From the NCBI GenBank assembly GCA_033239005.1, contig BSQZ01000030.1:2229001-2293000 (forward strand): DNA of 64,000 nt. Direction: 5' to 3'. The notes beneath the pieces were generated by a model. The model did no database searches. It saw only the letters and a program-made list of their open reading frames with translations, and was not told where the DNA came from. This stretch comes from Lamellibrachia satsuma (lineage: Eukaryota; Annelida; Polychaeta; Sabellida; Siboglinidae). Positions 24,039 to 36,172 of this stretch are shown here, piece after piece. Each line of letters opens with the position of its first letter. The first letter of the stretch is position 1. The position numbers were made by a program, and so were the translations under genes.

Positions 24039-24272
24039 AGGTGTCCAGGTGGACAGGTGGAGAGATGGACAGGTGTCCAAGTGGACAGGTGCCTAGGTGG
24101 ACAGGTGTCCAACTGGACAGGTGTCTAGGTGGACAGGTGCCTAGGTGGACAGGTGTTCAGGTGTCCAGATGGACAGGTGTCCAGGTGGACAGGTACCTAG
24201 GTGGACAGGTGTTCAGGTGGACAGGTGCCTAGGTGGACAGGTGTTCAGGTGGACAGGTTTCCAGGTGGACTT
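24039..24272. repeat. Minisatellite, 16-bp unit
   Basis: About 14 copies of GGTGGACAGGTGYCYA, with insertions. TGTCCA and TGGACA halves occur close together, so units are partly self-complementary. Confidence 0.9.
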
Positions 24273-25312
24273 CCTAGGTCAATCTAGAATAGGATGGTAG
24301 CTGTGTGGAATATAGTGTGATTTCAGTTCCGAAACATCGCCATTTTAGCTATGATCAAAAGAAATTCTACATTATATATGCCGGGTTATATAATATATAT
24401 TATATTCTAAGGGCACATTCTAGCAACTTCATCTTCCAAATGTGTTTTAATTAACCATGCTGTTTTATTTGATTGTCATCTGTTCATGAATATCAGCCTT
24501 ACAGTTCATTACATTCGGGAACAGCCGTTGACAATTTTCAATAGCTGTGGAGAACATTTATCTGGATGAGGCCTTGATGGGATCACGCAACGGACATATC
24601 ACTAACACCTGTAGAATTATGTCCACATGCAGTGTAAACATGATATTCACCGCCAAAATATTCAAATTAAATAGTTAACAGTTAAAGTATGAATGTATTC
24701 ACTAAAATACATTTGGGCAGTCAAAATATTAGAACTTATACTATATAACATGATATACGATAAACAGACTATGTACATTAACAACAAAGCAAGTGTGTAT
24801 TATCCATAATATGTTACCTCCTACACGTGACAGCAATAGTTATACAGCTATAGCGATGCTATCGCAATAGTAAGACTATCCCTGATAGTCGTCCCTACAC
24901 CTGTTTTACTCCATGGAACTCAGCCACCTTGATTCCATCTGCTGTAAGGATTGCTGTGCGTAACTCACACTTATAAAAAATTAGTATTCTGTGTGCACTG
25001 ACAATGACTAGTGCACTGTCATGACAGATACTGCCAGTTGATGAGGACAAGTTTAGCAGCAGTGAGTATCATCAGGATTACTGGTTCAGTTTGCAGGCAG
25101 CCACTGGGTCTCTAATTGAACTATTTGGTGGATCTTGGATGCAGTCTTTGGACCCAGACTGCTGCTTCAACAGGCACAATGTCAATGAGGTGGAATAACC
25201 TGCAGCCATTCAGTTCCCATGGGTGGTGCTGGCTTAATCTCTGCATGAATAAACTGTGCTGTTGTGTGATTGACTTATCACTTGCAATTGTCACCTGTCA
25301 GCTGTGTTTAAG
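24273..25312. other. No recognised gene
   Basis: AT-rich anonymous DNA. The 80-codon frame at 25116-25358 runs into the 50-mer array and has no motif. Confidence 0.4.
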
Positions 25313-26708
25313 GAGCTGTGTAGTAGTAGGTGACTTACATCATGTGGGGGGAGGTTAACCTACATATCTGTAGTAGTAGGTGACTTACATCATGTGAGAG
25401 GATGTTAACCTACACATCTTTAGTAGTAGGTGACTTACATCATGTGAGAGGATGTTAACCTACACATCTGTAGTAGTAGGTGACTTACATCATGTGGGAG
25501 GGTGTTAACCTACACATCTGTAGTAGTAGGTGACTTACATCATGTGGGAGGAGGTTAACCTACACATCTGTAGTAGTAGGTGACTTACATCATGTGAGAG
25601 GGGGTTAACCTACACATCTATAGTAGTAGGTGACTTACATCATGTGGGAGGAGATTAACCTACAGATCTGTAGTAGTAGGTGACTTACATCATGTGGGAG
25701 GAGGTTAACCTACACATCTGTAGTAGTAGGTGACTTACATCATGTGGGAGGAGGTTAACCTACACATCTGTAGTAGTAGGTGACTTACATCATGTGGGAG
25801 GAGGTTAGCCTACACATCTGTAGTAGTAGGTGACTTATGTCATGTGGGAGGAGGTTAACCTACACATCTGTAGTAGTAGGTGACTTACATCATGTGGGAG
25901 GAGGTTAACCTACACATCTGTAGTAGTAGGTGACTTACATCATGTGGGAGGGGGTTAACCTACACATCTGTAGTAGTAGGTGACTTACATCATGTGGGAG
26001 GGGGTTAACCTACACATCTGTAGTAGTAGGTGACTTACATCATGTGAGAGGGGGTTAACCTACACATCTGTAGTAGTAGGTGACTTACATCATGTGAGAG
26101 GAGGTTAACCTACACATCTGTAGTAGTAGGTGACTTACATCATGTGGGAGGAGGTTAGCCTACACATCTGTAGTAGTAGGTGACTTACATCATGTGGGAG
26201 GGGGTTAACCTACACATCTGTAGTAGTAGGTGACTTACATCATGTGAGAGGGGGTTAACCTACACATCTGTAGTAGTAGGTGACTTACATCATGTGGGAG
26301 GAGGTTAACCTACACATCTGTAGTAGTAGGTGACTTACATCATGTGGGAGGAGGTTAACCTACACATCTGTAGTAGTAGGTGACTTACATCATGTGAGAG
26401 GGGGTTAACCTACACATCTGTAGTAGTAGGTGACTTACATCATGTGGGAGGAGGTTAACCTACACATCTGTAGTAGTAGGTGACTTACATCATGTGGGAG
26501 GAGGTTAACCTACACATCTGTAGTAGTAGGTGACTTACATCATGTGGGAGGAGGTTAACCTACACATCTGTAGTAGTAGGTGACTTACATCATGTGGGAG
26601 GAGGTTAACCTACACATCTGTAGTAGTAGGTGACTTACGTCATGTGAGAGGGGGTTAACCTACACATCTGTAGTAGTAGGTGACTTACGTCATGTGGGAG
26701 GGTGTTAG
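25313..26708. repeat. Minisatellite, exact 50-bp unit
   Basis: About 28 copies. Each starts TAGTAGTAGGTGACTTACAT, continues CATGTGRGAG and ends GTTAACCTACACATCTG. The phase never shifts between 25321 and 26671, so 27 successive units contain no net indel. Variation is confined to a few positions (GGGAGGAGG, GAGAGGGGG, GGTGTT). ACCTAC and GTAGGT in neighbouring units can pair. Confidence 0.98.
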
Positions 26709-26742
26709 CAGTGTGAGAGAGAGAGGAACTCCTGGTTACATC

Positions 26743-27043
26743 AGTACCCCTGGAAGATTGACCTGTTGAAATGTGCAACTTTCAGTTGCTGTGTTAACCA
26801 ATATTGCTCACTGAGATCGGATGGGAAATAACGAACATTTTATGGGAACATTCTTTGAAGTCTGGGCACATCTAGTTCCCAGAAACACATCAACCAAAAC
26901 AGGACGTGGAACTAATACAAATAGTTCAGTGTACATCCACACTTAGTTCAGTGTACATCCACGCTTAGTTCAGTGTACATCCACACTTAGTGTGGCATAA
27001 ACTGACAAATCCATATTTCAACAGGTCGATCTGCCAGGGGTTT
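26743..27043. repeat. Inverted repeat flanking a 241-bp spacer
   Basis: 26743-26772 (ending ACCTGTTGAAAT) is the reverse complement of 27014-27043 (starting ATTTCAACAGGTC) with about 4 differences in 30. The spacer holds three copies of a 22-bp unit (AGTTCAGTGTACATCCAC, 26936-26990). The right arm runs straight into the first unit of the 49-mer array. Confidence 0.8.
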
Positions 27044-29800
27044 TGTAGTACTGCCACCACCCCTGGCTAGGGAGGGAGTCTGTCAGGGGTACTGTAGTAC
27101 TACCACCACCCCTGGCTAGGGAGGGAGTCTGCCAGGGGTACTGTAATACTGCCACCACCCCTGGCTAGGGAGGGAGTCTGCTAGGGGTACTGTAGTACTG
27201 CCACCACCCCTGGCTAGGGAGGGAGTCTGCCAGGGGTACTGTAATACTGCCATCACCCCTGGCTATGGAGGGAGTCTGCTAGGGGTACTGTAGTACTGCC
27301 ACCACCCCTGGCTAGGGAGGGAGTCTGTCAGGGGTACTGTAATACTGCCATCACCCCTGGCTAGGGAGGGAGTCTGTCAGGGGTACTGTAATACTGCCAT
27401 CACCCCTGGCTAGGGAGGGAGTCTGTCAGGGGTACTGTAGTACTACCACCACCCCTGGCTAGGGAGGGAGTCTGCCAGGGGTACTGTAGTACTACTACCA
27501 CCCCTGGCTAGGGAGGGAGTCTGCTAGGGGTTCTGTAGTACAGCCACCACCCTTGGCTATGGAGGGAGTCTGCTAGGGGTACTGTAGTACTGCCACCACC
27601 CTTGGCTAGGGAGGGAGTCTGCCAGGGGTTCTGTAGTACTGCTACCACACTTGGCTAGGGATTGAGTCTGCTAGGGGTACTGTAGTACTACTACCACCCC
27701 TGGCTAGGGAGGGAATCTGCCAGGGGTACTGAAGTACTACTACCACCCTTGGCTAGGGAGGGAGTCTGCCAGGGGTTCTGTAGTACAGCCACCACCCCTG
27801 GCTATGGAGGGAGTCTGTTAGGGGTACTGTAGTACTACTACCACCCCTGGCTAGGGAGGGAGTCTGCCAGGGGTTCTGTAGTATTACTACCACCCTTGGC
27901 TAGGGAGGGAGTCTGCCAGTGGTTCTGTAGTACAGCCACCACCCCTGGCTATGGAGGGAGTCTGCTAGAGGTACTGTAGTACAGCCACCACCTCTGGCTA
28001 TGGAGGGAGTCTGCCAGGGATACTGTAGTACAGCCACCACCCCTGGCTATGGAGGGAGTCTGCCAGGGGTACTGTAGTACAGCCACCATCCCTGGCTAGG
28101 GATGGAGTCTGCCTGGGCTACTGTAGTACAGCCACCACCCCTGGCTAGGGAGGGAGTCTGCCAGTGGTTCTGTAGTACAGCCACCACCCCTGGCTATGGA
28201 GGGAGTCTGCCAGGGGTACTGTAGTACAGCCACCACCTCTGGCTATGGAGGGAGTCTGCCAGGGATACTGTAGTACAGCCACCACCCCTGGCTATGGAGG
28301 GAGTCTGCCAGAGGTACTGTAGTACAGCCACCACCTCTGGCTATGGAGGGAGTCTGCCAGGGGTACTGTAGTACAGCCACCACCCCTGGCTATGGAGGGA
28401 GTCTGCCAGGGGTACTGTAGTACAGCCACCATCCCTGGCTAGGGATGGAGTCTGCCTGGGCTACTGTAGTACAGCCACCACCCCTGGCTAGGGAGGGAGT
28501 CTGGCTGGGCTACTGTAGTACAGCCACCACCCCTGGCTAGGGAAGGAGTCTGCCAGGGGTACTGTAGTACAGCCACCACCCCTGGCTATGGAGGGAGTCT
28601 GCCAGGGGTACTGTAGTACAGCCACCACCCCTGGCTATGGAGGGAGTCTGCCAGGGGTACTGTAGTACAGCCACCACCCCTGGCTATGGAGGGAGTCTGC
28701 CAGGGGTACTGTAGTACAGCCACCACCCCTGGCTATGGAGGAGTCTGCCAGGGGTACTGTAGTACAGCCACCACCCCTGGCTATGGAGGGAGTCTGCCAG
28801 GGGTACTGTAGTACAGCCACCACCCCTGGCTATGGAGGGAGTCTGCCAGGGGTACTGTAGTACAGCCACCACCCCTGGCTATGGAGGGAGTCTGCCAGGG
28901 GTACTGTAGTACAGCCACCACCCCTGGCTATGGAGGAGTCTGCCAGGGGTACTGTAATACTGCCACCACCCCTGGCTAGGGAGGGAGTCTGACAGGGGTA
29001 CTGTAGTACAGCCACCACCCCTGGCTATGGAGGGAGTCTGCCAGGGGTACTGTAGTACAGCCACCACCCCTGGCTATGGAGGGAGTCTGCCAGGGGTACT
29101 GTTGTACAGCCACCACCCCTGGCTAGGGAGGGAGTCTGCCAGGGGTACTGTAATACTGCCACCACCCCTGGCTAGGGAGGGAGTCTGACAGGGGTACTGT
29201 AGTACAGCCACCACCCCTGGCTATGGAGGGAGTCTGCCAGGGGTACTGTAGTACAGCCACCACCCCTGGCTATGGAGGGAGTCTGCCAGGGGTACTGTAG
29301 TACAGCCACCACCCCTGGCTAGGGAGGGAGTCTGCCAGGGGTACTGTAGTACTGCCACCACCCCTGGCTAGGGAGGGAGTCTGCCTGGGCTACTGTAGTA
29401 CAGCCACCACCCTTGGCTATGGAGGGAGTCTGCCAGGGGTACTGTAGTACAGCCACCACCCTTGGCTATGGAGGGAGTCTGCCAGGGGTACTGTAGTACA
29501 GCCACCACCCCTGGCTAGGGAGGGAGTCTGCCAGGGGTACTGTAATACTGCCACCACCCCTGGCTAGGGAGGGAGTCTGCCTGGGCTACTGTAGTACAGC
29601 CACCACCCCTGGCTATGGAGGGAGTCTGCCAGGGGTACTGTAGTACAGCCACCACCCTTGGCTAGGGAGGGAGTCTGCGTGGGCTACTGTAGTACAGCCA
29701 CCACCCCTGGCTATGGAGGGAGTCTGCCAGGGGTACTGTTGTACAGCCACCACCCCTGGCTATGGAGGGAGTCTGCCAGGGGTATTTTAGTACTACTTCT
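27024..29800. repeat. Large minisatellite, 49-bp unit
   Basis: About 56 copies of a unit reading CTGCCAGGGGTACTGTAGTA, CAGCCACCACCCCTGG, CTATGGAGGGAGT. Each unit has an 8-bp perfect inverted pair (CCAGGGGT and ACCCCTGG) with CTGTAGTACAG, itself an 11-nt palindrome, between them. Subtypes shift along the array: TACTACC and CTAGGG at the left, TACAGCC and CTATGG in the middle. GCCTGGGCTAC variants recur in groups. Confidence 0.97.
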
Positions 29801-29801
29801 T

Positions 29802-30595
29802 AGAGTGAGGGTGGGTAGCTGGAGAGAATAATAAGAGTGAGGGTGGGTAGCAGGAGAGGATAATAAGAGTGAAGGTGGGTAACAGGAGAGGATAATAAGA
29901 GTGAAGGTGGGTAGCAGGAGAGGATAGTAAGAGTGAGGGTGGGTAGCAGGAGAGGATAATAAGAGTGAAGGTGGGTAGCAGGAGAGGATAATAAGAGTGA
30001 AGGTGGGTAGCAGGAGAGGATAATAAGAGTGAAGGTGGGTAGCAGGAGAGGATAGTAAGAGTGAGGGTGGGTAGCAGGAGAGGATAATAAGAGTGAAGGT
30101 GGGTAGCAGGAGAGGATAATAAAGAGTGAAGGTGGGTAGCAGGAGAGGATAATAAGAGTGAAGGTGGGTAGCAGGAGAGGATAATAAGAGTGAAGGTGGG
30201 TAGCAGGAGAGGATAATAAAGAGTGAAGGTGGGTAGCAGGAGAGGATAATAAGAGTGAAGGTGGGTAGCAGGAGAGGATAATAAGAGTGAGGGTGGGTAG
30301 CAGGAGAGGTTAATAAGAGTGAGGGTGGGTAGCAGGAGAGAATAATAAGAGTGAGGGTGGGTAGCAGGAGAGGATAATAAGAGTGAGGGCAGTCAGCAGG
30401 AGAGGATAATAAGAGTGAGGGTGGGTAGCAGGAGAGGATAATAAGAGTGAGGGCAGTCAGCAGGAGAGGATAATAAGAGTGAGGGTGGGTAGCAGGAGAG
30501 AATAATAAGAGTTAGGGTGCATGGGTAGCTGGGGAGAATAACAAGAGTTAGGGTGGGTAGCTGGAAAGAATAATAAGAGTGAGGGTGGTCAGCAG
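29802..30595. repeat. Minisatellite, 32-bp unit
   Basis: About 25 copies built from AGAGTGARGGTGGGTAGC and AGGAGAGGATAATA, with occasional 33-bp units (AATAAAG). It starts within 30 bp of the end of the 49-mer array. Confidence 0.96.
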
Positions 30596-30657
30596 TATTT
30601 TAATATGAGTGTGATTCAATTGAGCACCCTCTGGTTGGAACTGTAGTAATGAGAACT

Positions 30658-30780
30658 CATTAGATTGTAACCTAGTGAACGAACACAGAGAATGTCTTAT
30701 AGAGACATCAGTGATTAGATTAGATTGTAACCTAGTGAACGAACACAGAGAATGTCTTATAGAGACATCAGTAGGTTGTT
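30658..30780. repeat. 60-bp tandem duplication
   Basis: Two copies, offset exactly 60 bp, of a segment containing GTAACCTAGTGAACGAACAC and TTATAGAGACATCAGT. The two are identical over nearly the whole unit. Confidence 0.9.
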
Positions 30781-31079
30781 GGCTTGTGGTTCTCACTGAA
30801 CAGTCAATGTTAGATTATTGCGTGACATTGCGCAACAGGCTGCACCAGAACCTTCACCTGCATTCGGATAAAGTCTGTGCTGTAGGTTAGATATCATTTT
30901 GTGTTTTTAATTTTTCTCATTCAGCCATGTGCCTTGTGACATTCAGTAACCTGAGTCAGTTCTGTGATGTTGAATGTCAAGAAGAGGAGATGTGTATCTG
31001 TCTCAGGCTGAACATGGCTAATCCCTGTCTTCCTTTCTCTATCTTTATCGTTAGTGCCCTCCAGCAGGTGCCTGATGCT

Positions 31080-31330
31080 TGATGAGACACTGAGTAGTGA
31101 ATTTAGAGATCGAGATCACCAGCTCTATGAGACGCACTGAGTTCATGAAAGATTTTTTTATTTCCCAGTGGGATCTTTTACTTCCCCTGGCATAGACACC
31201 AGGTAGAAAGAACCAACGGCTTTCAGTGTCTCTTCCAAAAGACATGGGGAAAGTGGGTTTCAAAACGGCAGTTGGTAAATTCGAACCCTGGTCCCTGGTT
31301 CAACAGCCACAGGTGGTCATACCGCAGTAT
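31080..31330 (-). mobile_element. tRNA-derived SINE fragment
   Basis: The minus strand has a tRNA-like head near 31325-31280 with a B-box-like GGGTTCGAATTTACC. A body follows containing GGTGTCTATGCCAGGGGAAG and GATCCCACTGGGAA. The same body phrase recurs on the minus strand at 57185-57265, which supports a dispersed family. Confidence 0.6.
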
Positions 31331-31392
31331 GTACTTCATAAAGGGTGATAAAGTCAGGTGCAGTTATCTGCCTTTGCTGCTGTTTATTTAAC

Positions 31393-31733
31393 GGGGCGCG
31401 ACAGCATACCGGTTAGAAGGCCGGACTCTCAATCGAGAGAACCCGGTTTCAAATCCCACTGCGGTCGCTTCGAACCTTTGGCAAGTTTGATCACCCCACG
31501 TTGCCACAGTTCACTCAGCTGAATAAATGAGTACCTGGCAATACAGACAGTGGTGGATATGTGAACGAATAGCCTTCGTGCAGCAATTGCAGCGTGGCTG
31601 AATACTTCCCAAAGAAGTTGAGATGGCCTTGGAATGAACAGGTCTGCCAGGGGGTAAAGTGTAAAGCGCTTTGACCAGTCCTATGGACTGGATACAGTGC
31701 TATATAAGAACATACCTTTACCTTTACCTTTTA
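31393..31733 (+). mobile_element. tRNA-derived SINE, copy B
   Basis: Full-length partner of the element at 9950-10285, here on the plus strand. It has GGGGCGCGACAGCATACCGG, B box GGTTTCAAATCCC at 31444, the TTCACTCAGCTG core, the CTATATAAGAACATACC 3' segment and an ACCTTT tail. No clear target-site duplication was identified. Confidence 0.88.
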
Positions 31734-31830
31734 CATGGTGGCTCTATCAACTGGAAGGACCTGGGTTTGAATCCACTGCTGTTTGAAGCTTACTTGCCTC
31801 AGCTCACTCAGCTGTAGCAATGAGGCATTA
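31734..31830 (+). mobile_element. Second tRNA-SINE head abutting copy B
   Basis: Directly after the tail of copy B comes another tRNA-like start (ATGGTGGCTCTATCAACTGG) with B-box-like GGGTTTGAATCC, then CTCACTCAGCTG and AATGAGGCATTA. This core resembles that of copy B, so it is a related but distinct SINE, giving two SINEs head to tail. Confidence 0.65.
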
Positions 31831-31834
31831 TTAG

Positions 31835-31888
31835 ACAGCCCCTCCCTGCCTCCCTCCCTCCCTCCCTCCCTCCCTCCCCCTCCCTCCC
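31835..31888. repeat. (CCCT)n simple repeat
   Basis: CCTCCCTCCCT tract lying inside the body of the second SINE. Confidence 0.9.
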
Positions 31889-33019
31889 TAGAGATAATAC
31901 AAATCACCAGATGATACATACAATGATGAAATATTACCAGTACTTTCTAGCTGTGCATGGTGCATGGAGCCTTGCTACAGTACCTCTCCCCAGAAACTAA
32001 CAACCATATCCTTGGCCTTATGCGTGTAAGCTTTCACCTTATTGACTGTGAAACATGCAGTGTGAGCAGCTTTCTGTGTGGTAGGGCTTCAATGCTCAGT
32101 CCTTGCCTCTTATGAGTCTCTCACCACTTAGGCTCATCCATATACTTATGGTGAATGATTAAGCAACTGACATCCATGCCACTAATGACATCCATGCCAC
32201 TAATGACATCCATGCCACTAATGACATCCATGCTGCTAATGAGTTAGATCAAGCCAGTGCCCTTTAGATGTAATGTCAACCACCAATACCATGCCCACTT
32301 CATTTTCTGCACCTTCTCTGACAGCTATCCGGCATACCACCTGATCACAAACTGAAGATTTAAAGTCGATAAAATAGTGGTCTATCAAACTGGAGCCTGT
32401 GTAATCTTAGCAGATTTGTCAAGCCAGGAGTGAGTGAATTATAATCAGTCGCACTTGATTACATATTTTCAGGTAAGCTGTTTTTGAATCAAAATAATAA
32501 CAAATTATGTGAATGGTGCCTGTGTATATTATCCATGTCATTTTTATAGGCACATTTCTTATTTGGCAGGTTCAAGTATGCCATGTAGTAGCTAGGTGGC
32601 AGCACTAGACATATAGCAGAATAGTGAGACACTGCTGTAGTCTATTGTTACAGATATCTGATAAATTTATGAAGGTCGAAGGTTTGTGATATATTATCAT
32701 TAAAATAGTAATGAAACATAAATTTTAATGTAAATGTGTACTTTAGATCATGAAGCAGAAGAACTTTCAAGAGTAGTACTTAGGTGCTAACTTGTTACTG
32801 TGTGTGACTCCGCCCCTGTTGTGGGTGACTATAATAATAAAACCCTGCATTCCTGTCAAGCAAACCAACACACAAAGACAGCAGGTAGGTCACCTTGCTT
32901 TGTGCTTGAAGTGCTTTCATTTATTATGGGGCTACGAGAAAGGTTTCAAACTGTAGAGTCTGCTTGTGATATGCTCAGCATTTACATGGGTGATATATGT
33001 TAAATAGGGGCAGTGTACA
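31889..33019. other. No recognised gene; short 18-bp tandem
   Basis: Four copies of an 18-bp unit with GACATCCATGCCACTAAT at 32168-32240. The rest has no supported coding sequence. Confidence 0.45.
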
Positions 33020-33150
33020 TATCACGATCAAGGTAAATTCTTTCGATGTTTTAGCAAAATTATGCTGACTGTGTATAATACTTTTTATACTATTCACAGA
33101 AAATTTCACACCACAGGTTTAAACATCAGCGAACCTGATTCGATATGGGC
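33020..33150 (-). mobile_element. Dispersed repeat R1, fragment
   Basis: GAACCTGATTCG with the preceding AAACATCAGC and ATTCTTTCGATG blocks match the 38590-38690 copy. Only one end of R1 is present. Confidence 0.45.
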
Positions 33151-33884
33151 TAAATCTAAGGGTTTTTACAGCAAAATCAACACTACTGATGGTTCATGCA
33201 CTGGCCTTCTGTTAGATGCTGTATAGTATACTCTGGCCATTTCTCCCAGGTGTGTGGACACATCATGTTTGGTAATTGTTGTTTGAATGAGGAATCCAAG
33301 TAGACTAGCACTTCATAAATAGCCTTTAGTCTGTCTTGGCTGGCTGTTGAAAATGACCAGGGACCATATGCATGGACTGGGCATTGCGTTGTCCAAGACT
33401 AATCCCTATGTCCAGACTAAGCTATAGACTAGTGATACATTTACCGGTAGTCACGATGCATGAACCAGATGCAGTGCACCGATAGTCTCAGACTAGTTAG
33501 TCTATTGACTAGGTTCACTAGTCCGGACGTAGAAAGGATTCCCCAGTGATTCCTGACACATTCCATTGCACTTCGCACACGCAAAGGGTCACATCTGTCT
33601 GTTAGTTCAGAGTCAGCATAAATACCGAAGTTGTCCATGGCAGAAAGCAAAAGGGGAACACAAACTTTTTAGAAGAATGTATTATATGCATGATTAAAGG
33701 CACCACCAACAATAAAGTAATGATCATGAGTAAGTTAGAAATCTCGATAACGATTAAAAGAGAGAAGTTTTGGCAAGATATCACAGCCAAGCCAAAGCCA
33801 AGGTAAACATGCGTGTTTGGCATTACACACTGCACATTTTGCATTTAAGACGACACTAAAAAGAAATATTAGTGTGTGGGACCA
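33151..33884. other. No recognised gene
   Basis: Minus frames at 33441-33650 and 33602-33844 read like protein for short distances (MDNFGIYADSEL) but cannot be assigned. ACTAGTC and GACTAGT words recur at 33420-33520, hinting at a decayed transposon end. Confidence 0.35.
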
Positions 33885-36172
33885 AAACAGACAGGGAGCG
33901 GAACCACCAAACAAAACAGACGGGGAGAGGACCACCAAACAAAACAGATGGGGAGTGGACCACCAAACTAAACAGACAGGGAGCGGACCACCAAACAAAA
34001 CAGACAGGGAGCAGACCACCAAACAAAACAGACAGGGAGCAGACCACCAAACAAAACAGACAGGGAGCAGACCACCAAACAAAACAGACGGGGAGCAGAC
34101 CACCAAACAAAACAGACGGGGAGCAGACCACCAAACAAAACAGACGGGGAGCGGACCACCAAACAAAACAGACAGGGAGCAGACCACCAAACAAAACAGA
34201 CGGGGAGCAGACCACCAAACAGAATAGACGGGGAGCGGACCACCAAACAAAACAGACAGGGAGCAGACCACCAAACAAAACAGACGGGGAGCAGACCACC
34301 AAACAAAACAGACGGGGAGCGGACCACCAAACAAAACAGACGGGGAGCAGACCACCAAACAAAACAGACGGGAAGCAGACCACCAAACAGAATAGACGGG
34401 GAGCGGACCACCAAACAAAACAGACAGGGAGCAGACCACCAAACAAAACAGACGGGGAGAGGACCACCAAACAAAACAGACGGGGAGCAGACCACCAAAC
34501 AAAACAGACGGGGAGCAGACCTCCAAACAAAACAGACGGGGAGAGGACCACCAAACAAAACAGACGGGGAGCGGACCACCAAACAAAACAGACGGGGAGC
34601 AGACCTCCAAACAAAACAGACGGGGAGCAGACCACCAAACAAAACAGACGGGGAGCGGACCACCAAACAAAACAGAGCGGGGAGCAGACCTCCAAACAAA
34701 ACAGACGGGGAGAGGACCACCAAACAAAACAGACGGGAGCGGACCACCAAACAAAACAGACGGGAGCAGACCTCCAAACAAAACAGACGGGGAGCAGACC
34801 ACCAAACAAAACAGACGGGAGCGGACCACCAAACAAAACAGACGGGGAGCAGACCTCCAAACAAAACAGACGGGGAGCAGACCACCAAACAAAACAGACG
34901 GGGAGCGGACCACCAAACAAAATAGACGGGGAGCGGACCACCAAACAAAACAGACAGGGAGCAGACCACCAAACAAAACAGACGGGGAGTGGACCACCAA
35001 ACAAAATAGACGGGGAGCGGACCACCAAACAAAACAGACGGGGAGCAGACCACCAAACAGAATAGACGGGGAGCGGACCACCAAACAAAACAGACAGGGA
35101 GCAGACCACCAAACAAAATAGACGGGGAGCGGACCACCAAACAAAACAGACAGGGAGCAGACCACCAAACAAAACAGACGGGGAGTGGACCACCAAACAA
35201 AATAGACGGGGAGCGGACCACCAAACAAAACAGACGGGGAGCAGACCACCAAACAGAATAGACGGGGAGCGGACCACCAAACAAAACAGACAGGGAGCAG
35301 ACCACCAAACAAAATAGACGGGGAGCGGACCACCAAACAAAACAGACAGGGAGCAGACCACCAAACAAAACAGACGGGGAGTGGACCACCAAACAAAATA
35401 GACGGGAGCGGACCACCAAACAAAACAGACGGGAGAGACCACCAAACAGAATAGACGGGAGCGGACCACCAAACAAAACAGACAGGGAGCAGACCACCAA
35501 ACAAAATAGACGGGGAGCGGACCACCAAACAAAACAGACAGGGAGCGGACCACCAAACAAAACAGACAGGGAGCAGACCACCAAACAAAACAGACGGGGA
35601 GCGGACCACCAAACAGAATAGACAGGGAGCGGACCACCAAACAAAACAGACAGGGAGCAGACCACCAAACAAAATAGACGGGGAGCAGACCACCAAACAA
35701 AATAGACGGGGAGCAGACCACCAAACAAAACAGACGGGAGCGGACCACCAAACAAAACAGACGGGAGCGGACCACCAAACAAAACAGACGGGAAGCAGAC
35801 CACCAAACAAAACAGACGGGGAGCAGACCACCAAACAAAACAGACGGGGAGCAGACCACCAAACAAAACAGACGGGGAGCAGACCACCAAACAAAACAGA
35901 CGGGGAGCAGACCTCCAAACAAAACAGACGGGGAGCAGACCTCCAAACAAAACAGACGGGGAGCGGACCACCAAACAAAACAGACGGGGAGCAGACCTCC
36001 AAACAAAACAGATGGGGAGCGGACCACCAAACAAAACAGACGGGGAGCGGACCACCAAACAAAACAGACGGGGAGCAGACCACCAAACAAAACAGATGGG
36101 GAGCGGACCACCAAACAAAACAGACGGGGAGCGGACCACAAAATTTAAAAGACGGGGAGCTGACCACCAAAC
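33885..36172. repeat. Large minisatellite, 28-bp unit
   Basis: About 82 copies of ACCACCAAACAAAACAGACG with GGGAGCGG. Variants include GACAGGG, AATAGACGG, CCTCCAAAC and short units lacking one G. Since 28 is not a multiple of three and the unit has no stop in any minus frame, all three minus frames stay open for more than 700 codons. These translations (SVLFGGLLPVCFVWW-type) are not genes. No promoter, splice or domain evidence exists. Confidence 0.98.

Noticed and set aside
31393..31470. tRNA gene
   Set aside because: The Pol III boxes belong to a dispersed SINE with a second full copy at 9950-10285; the cloverleaf is imperfect and a long body follows.
33441..33650. Possible Harbinger-type transposase N-terminus (MDNFGIYADSELTDR)
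   Set aside because: Only a loose resemblance over about 20 residues; no catalytic motifs, terminal repeats or second copy were found.
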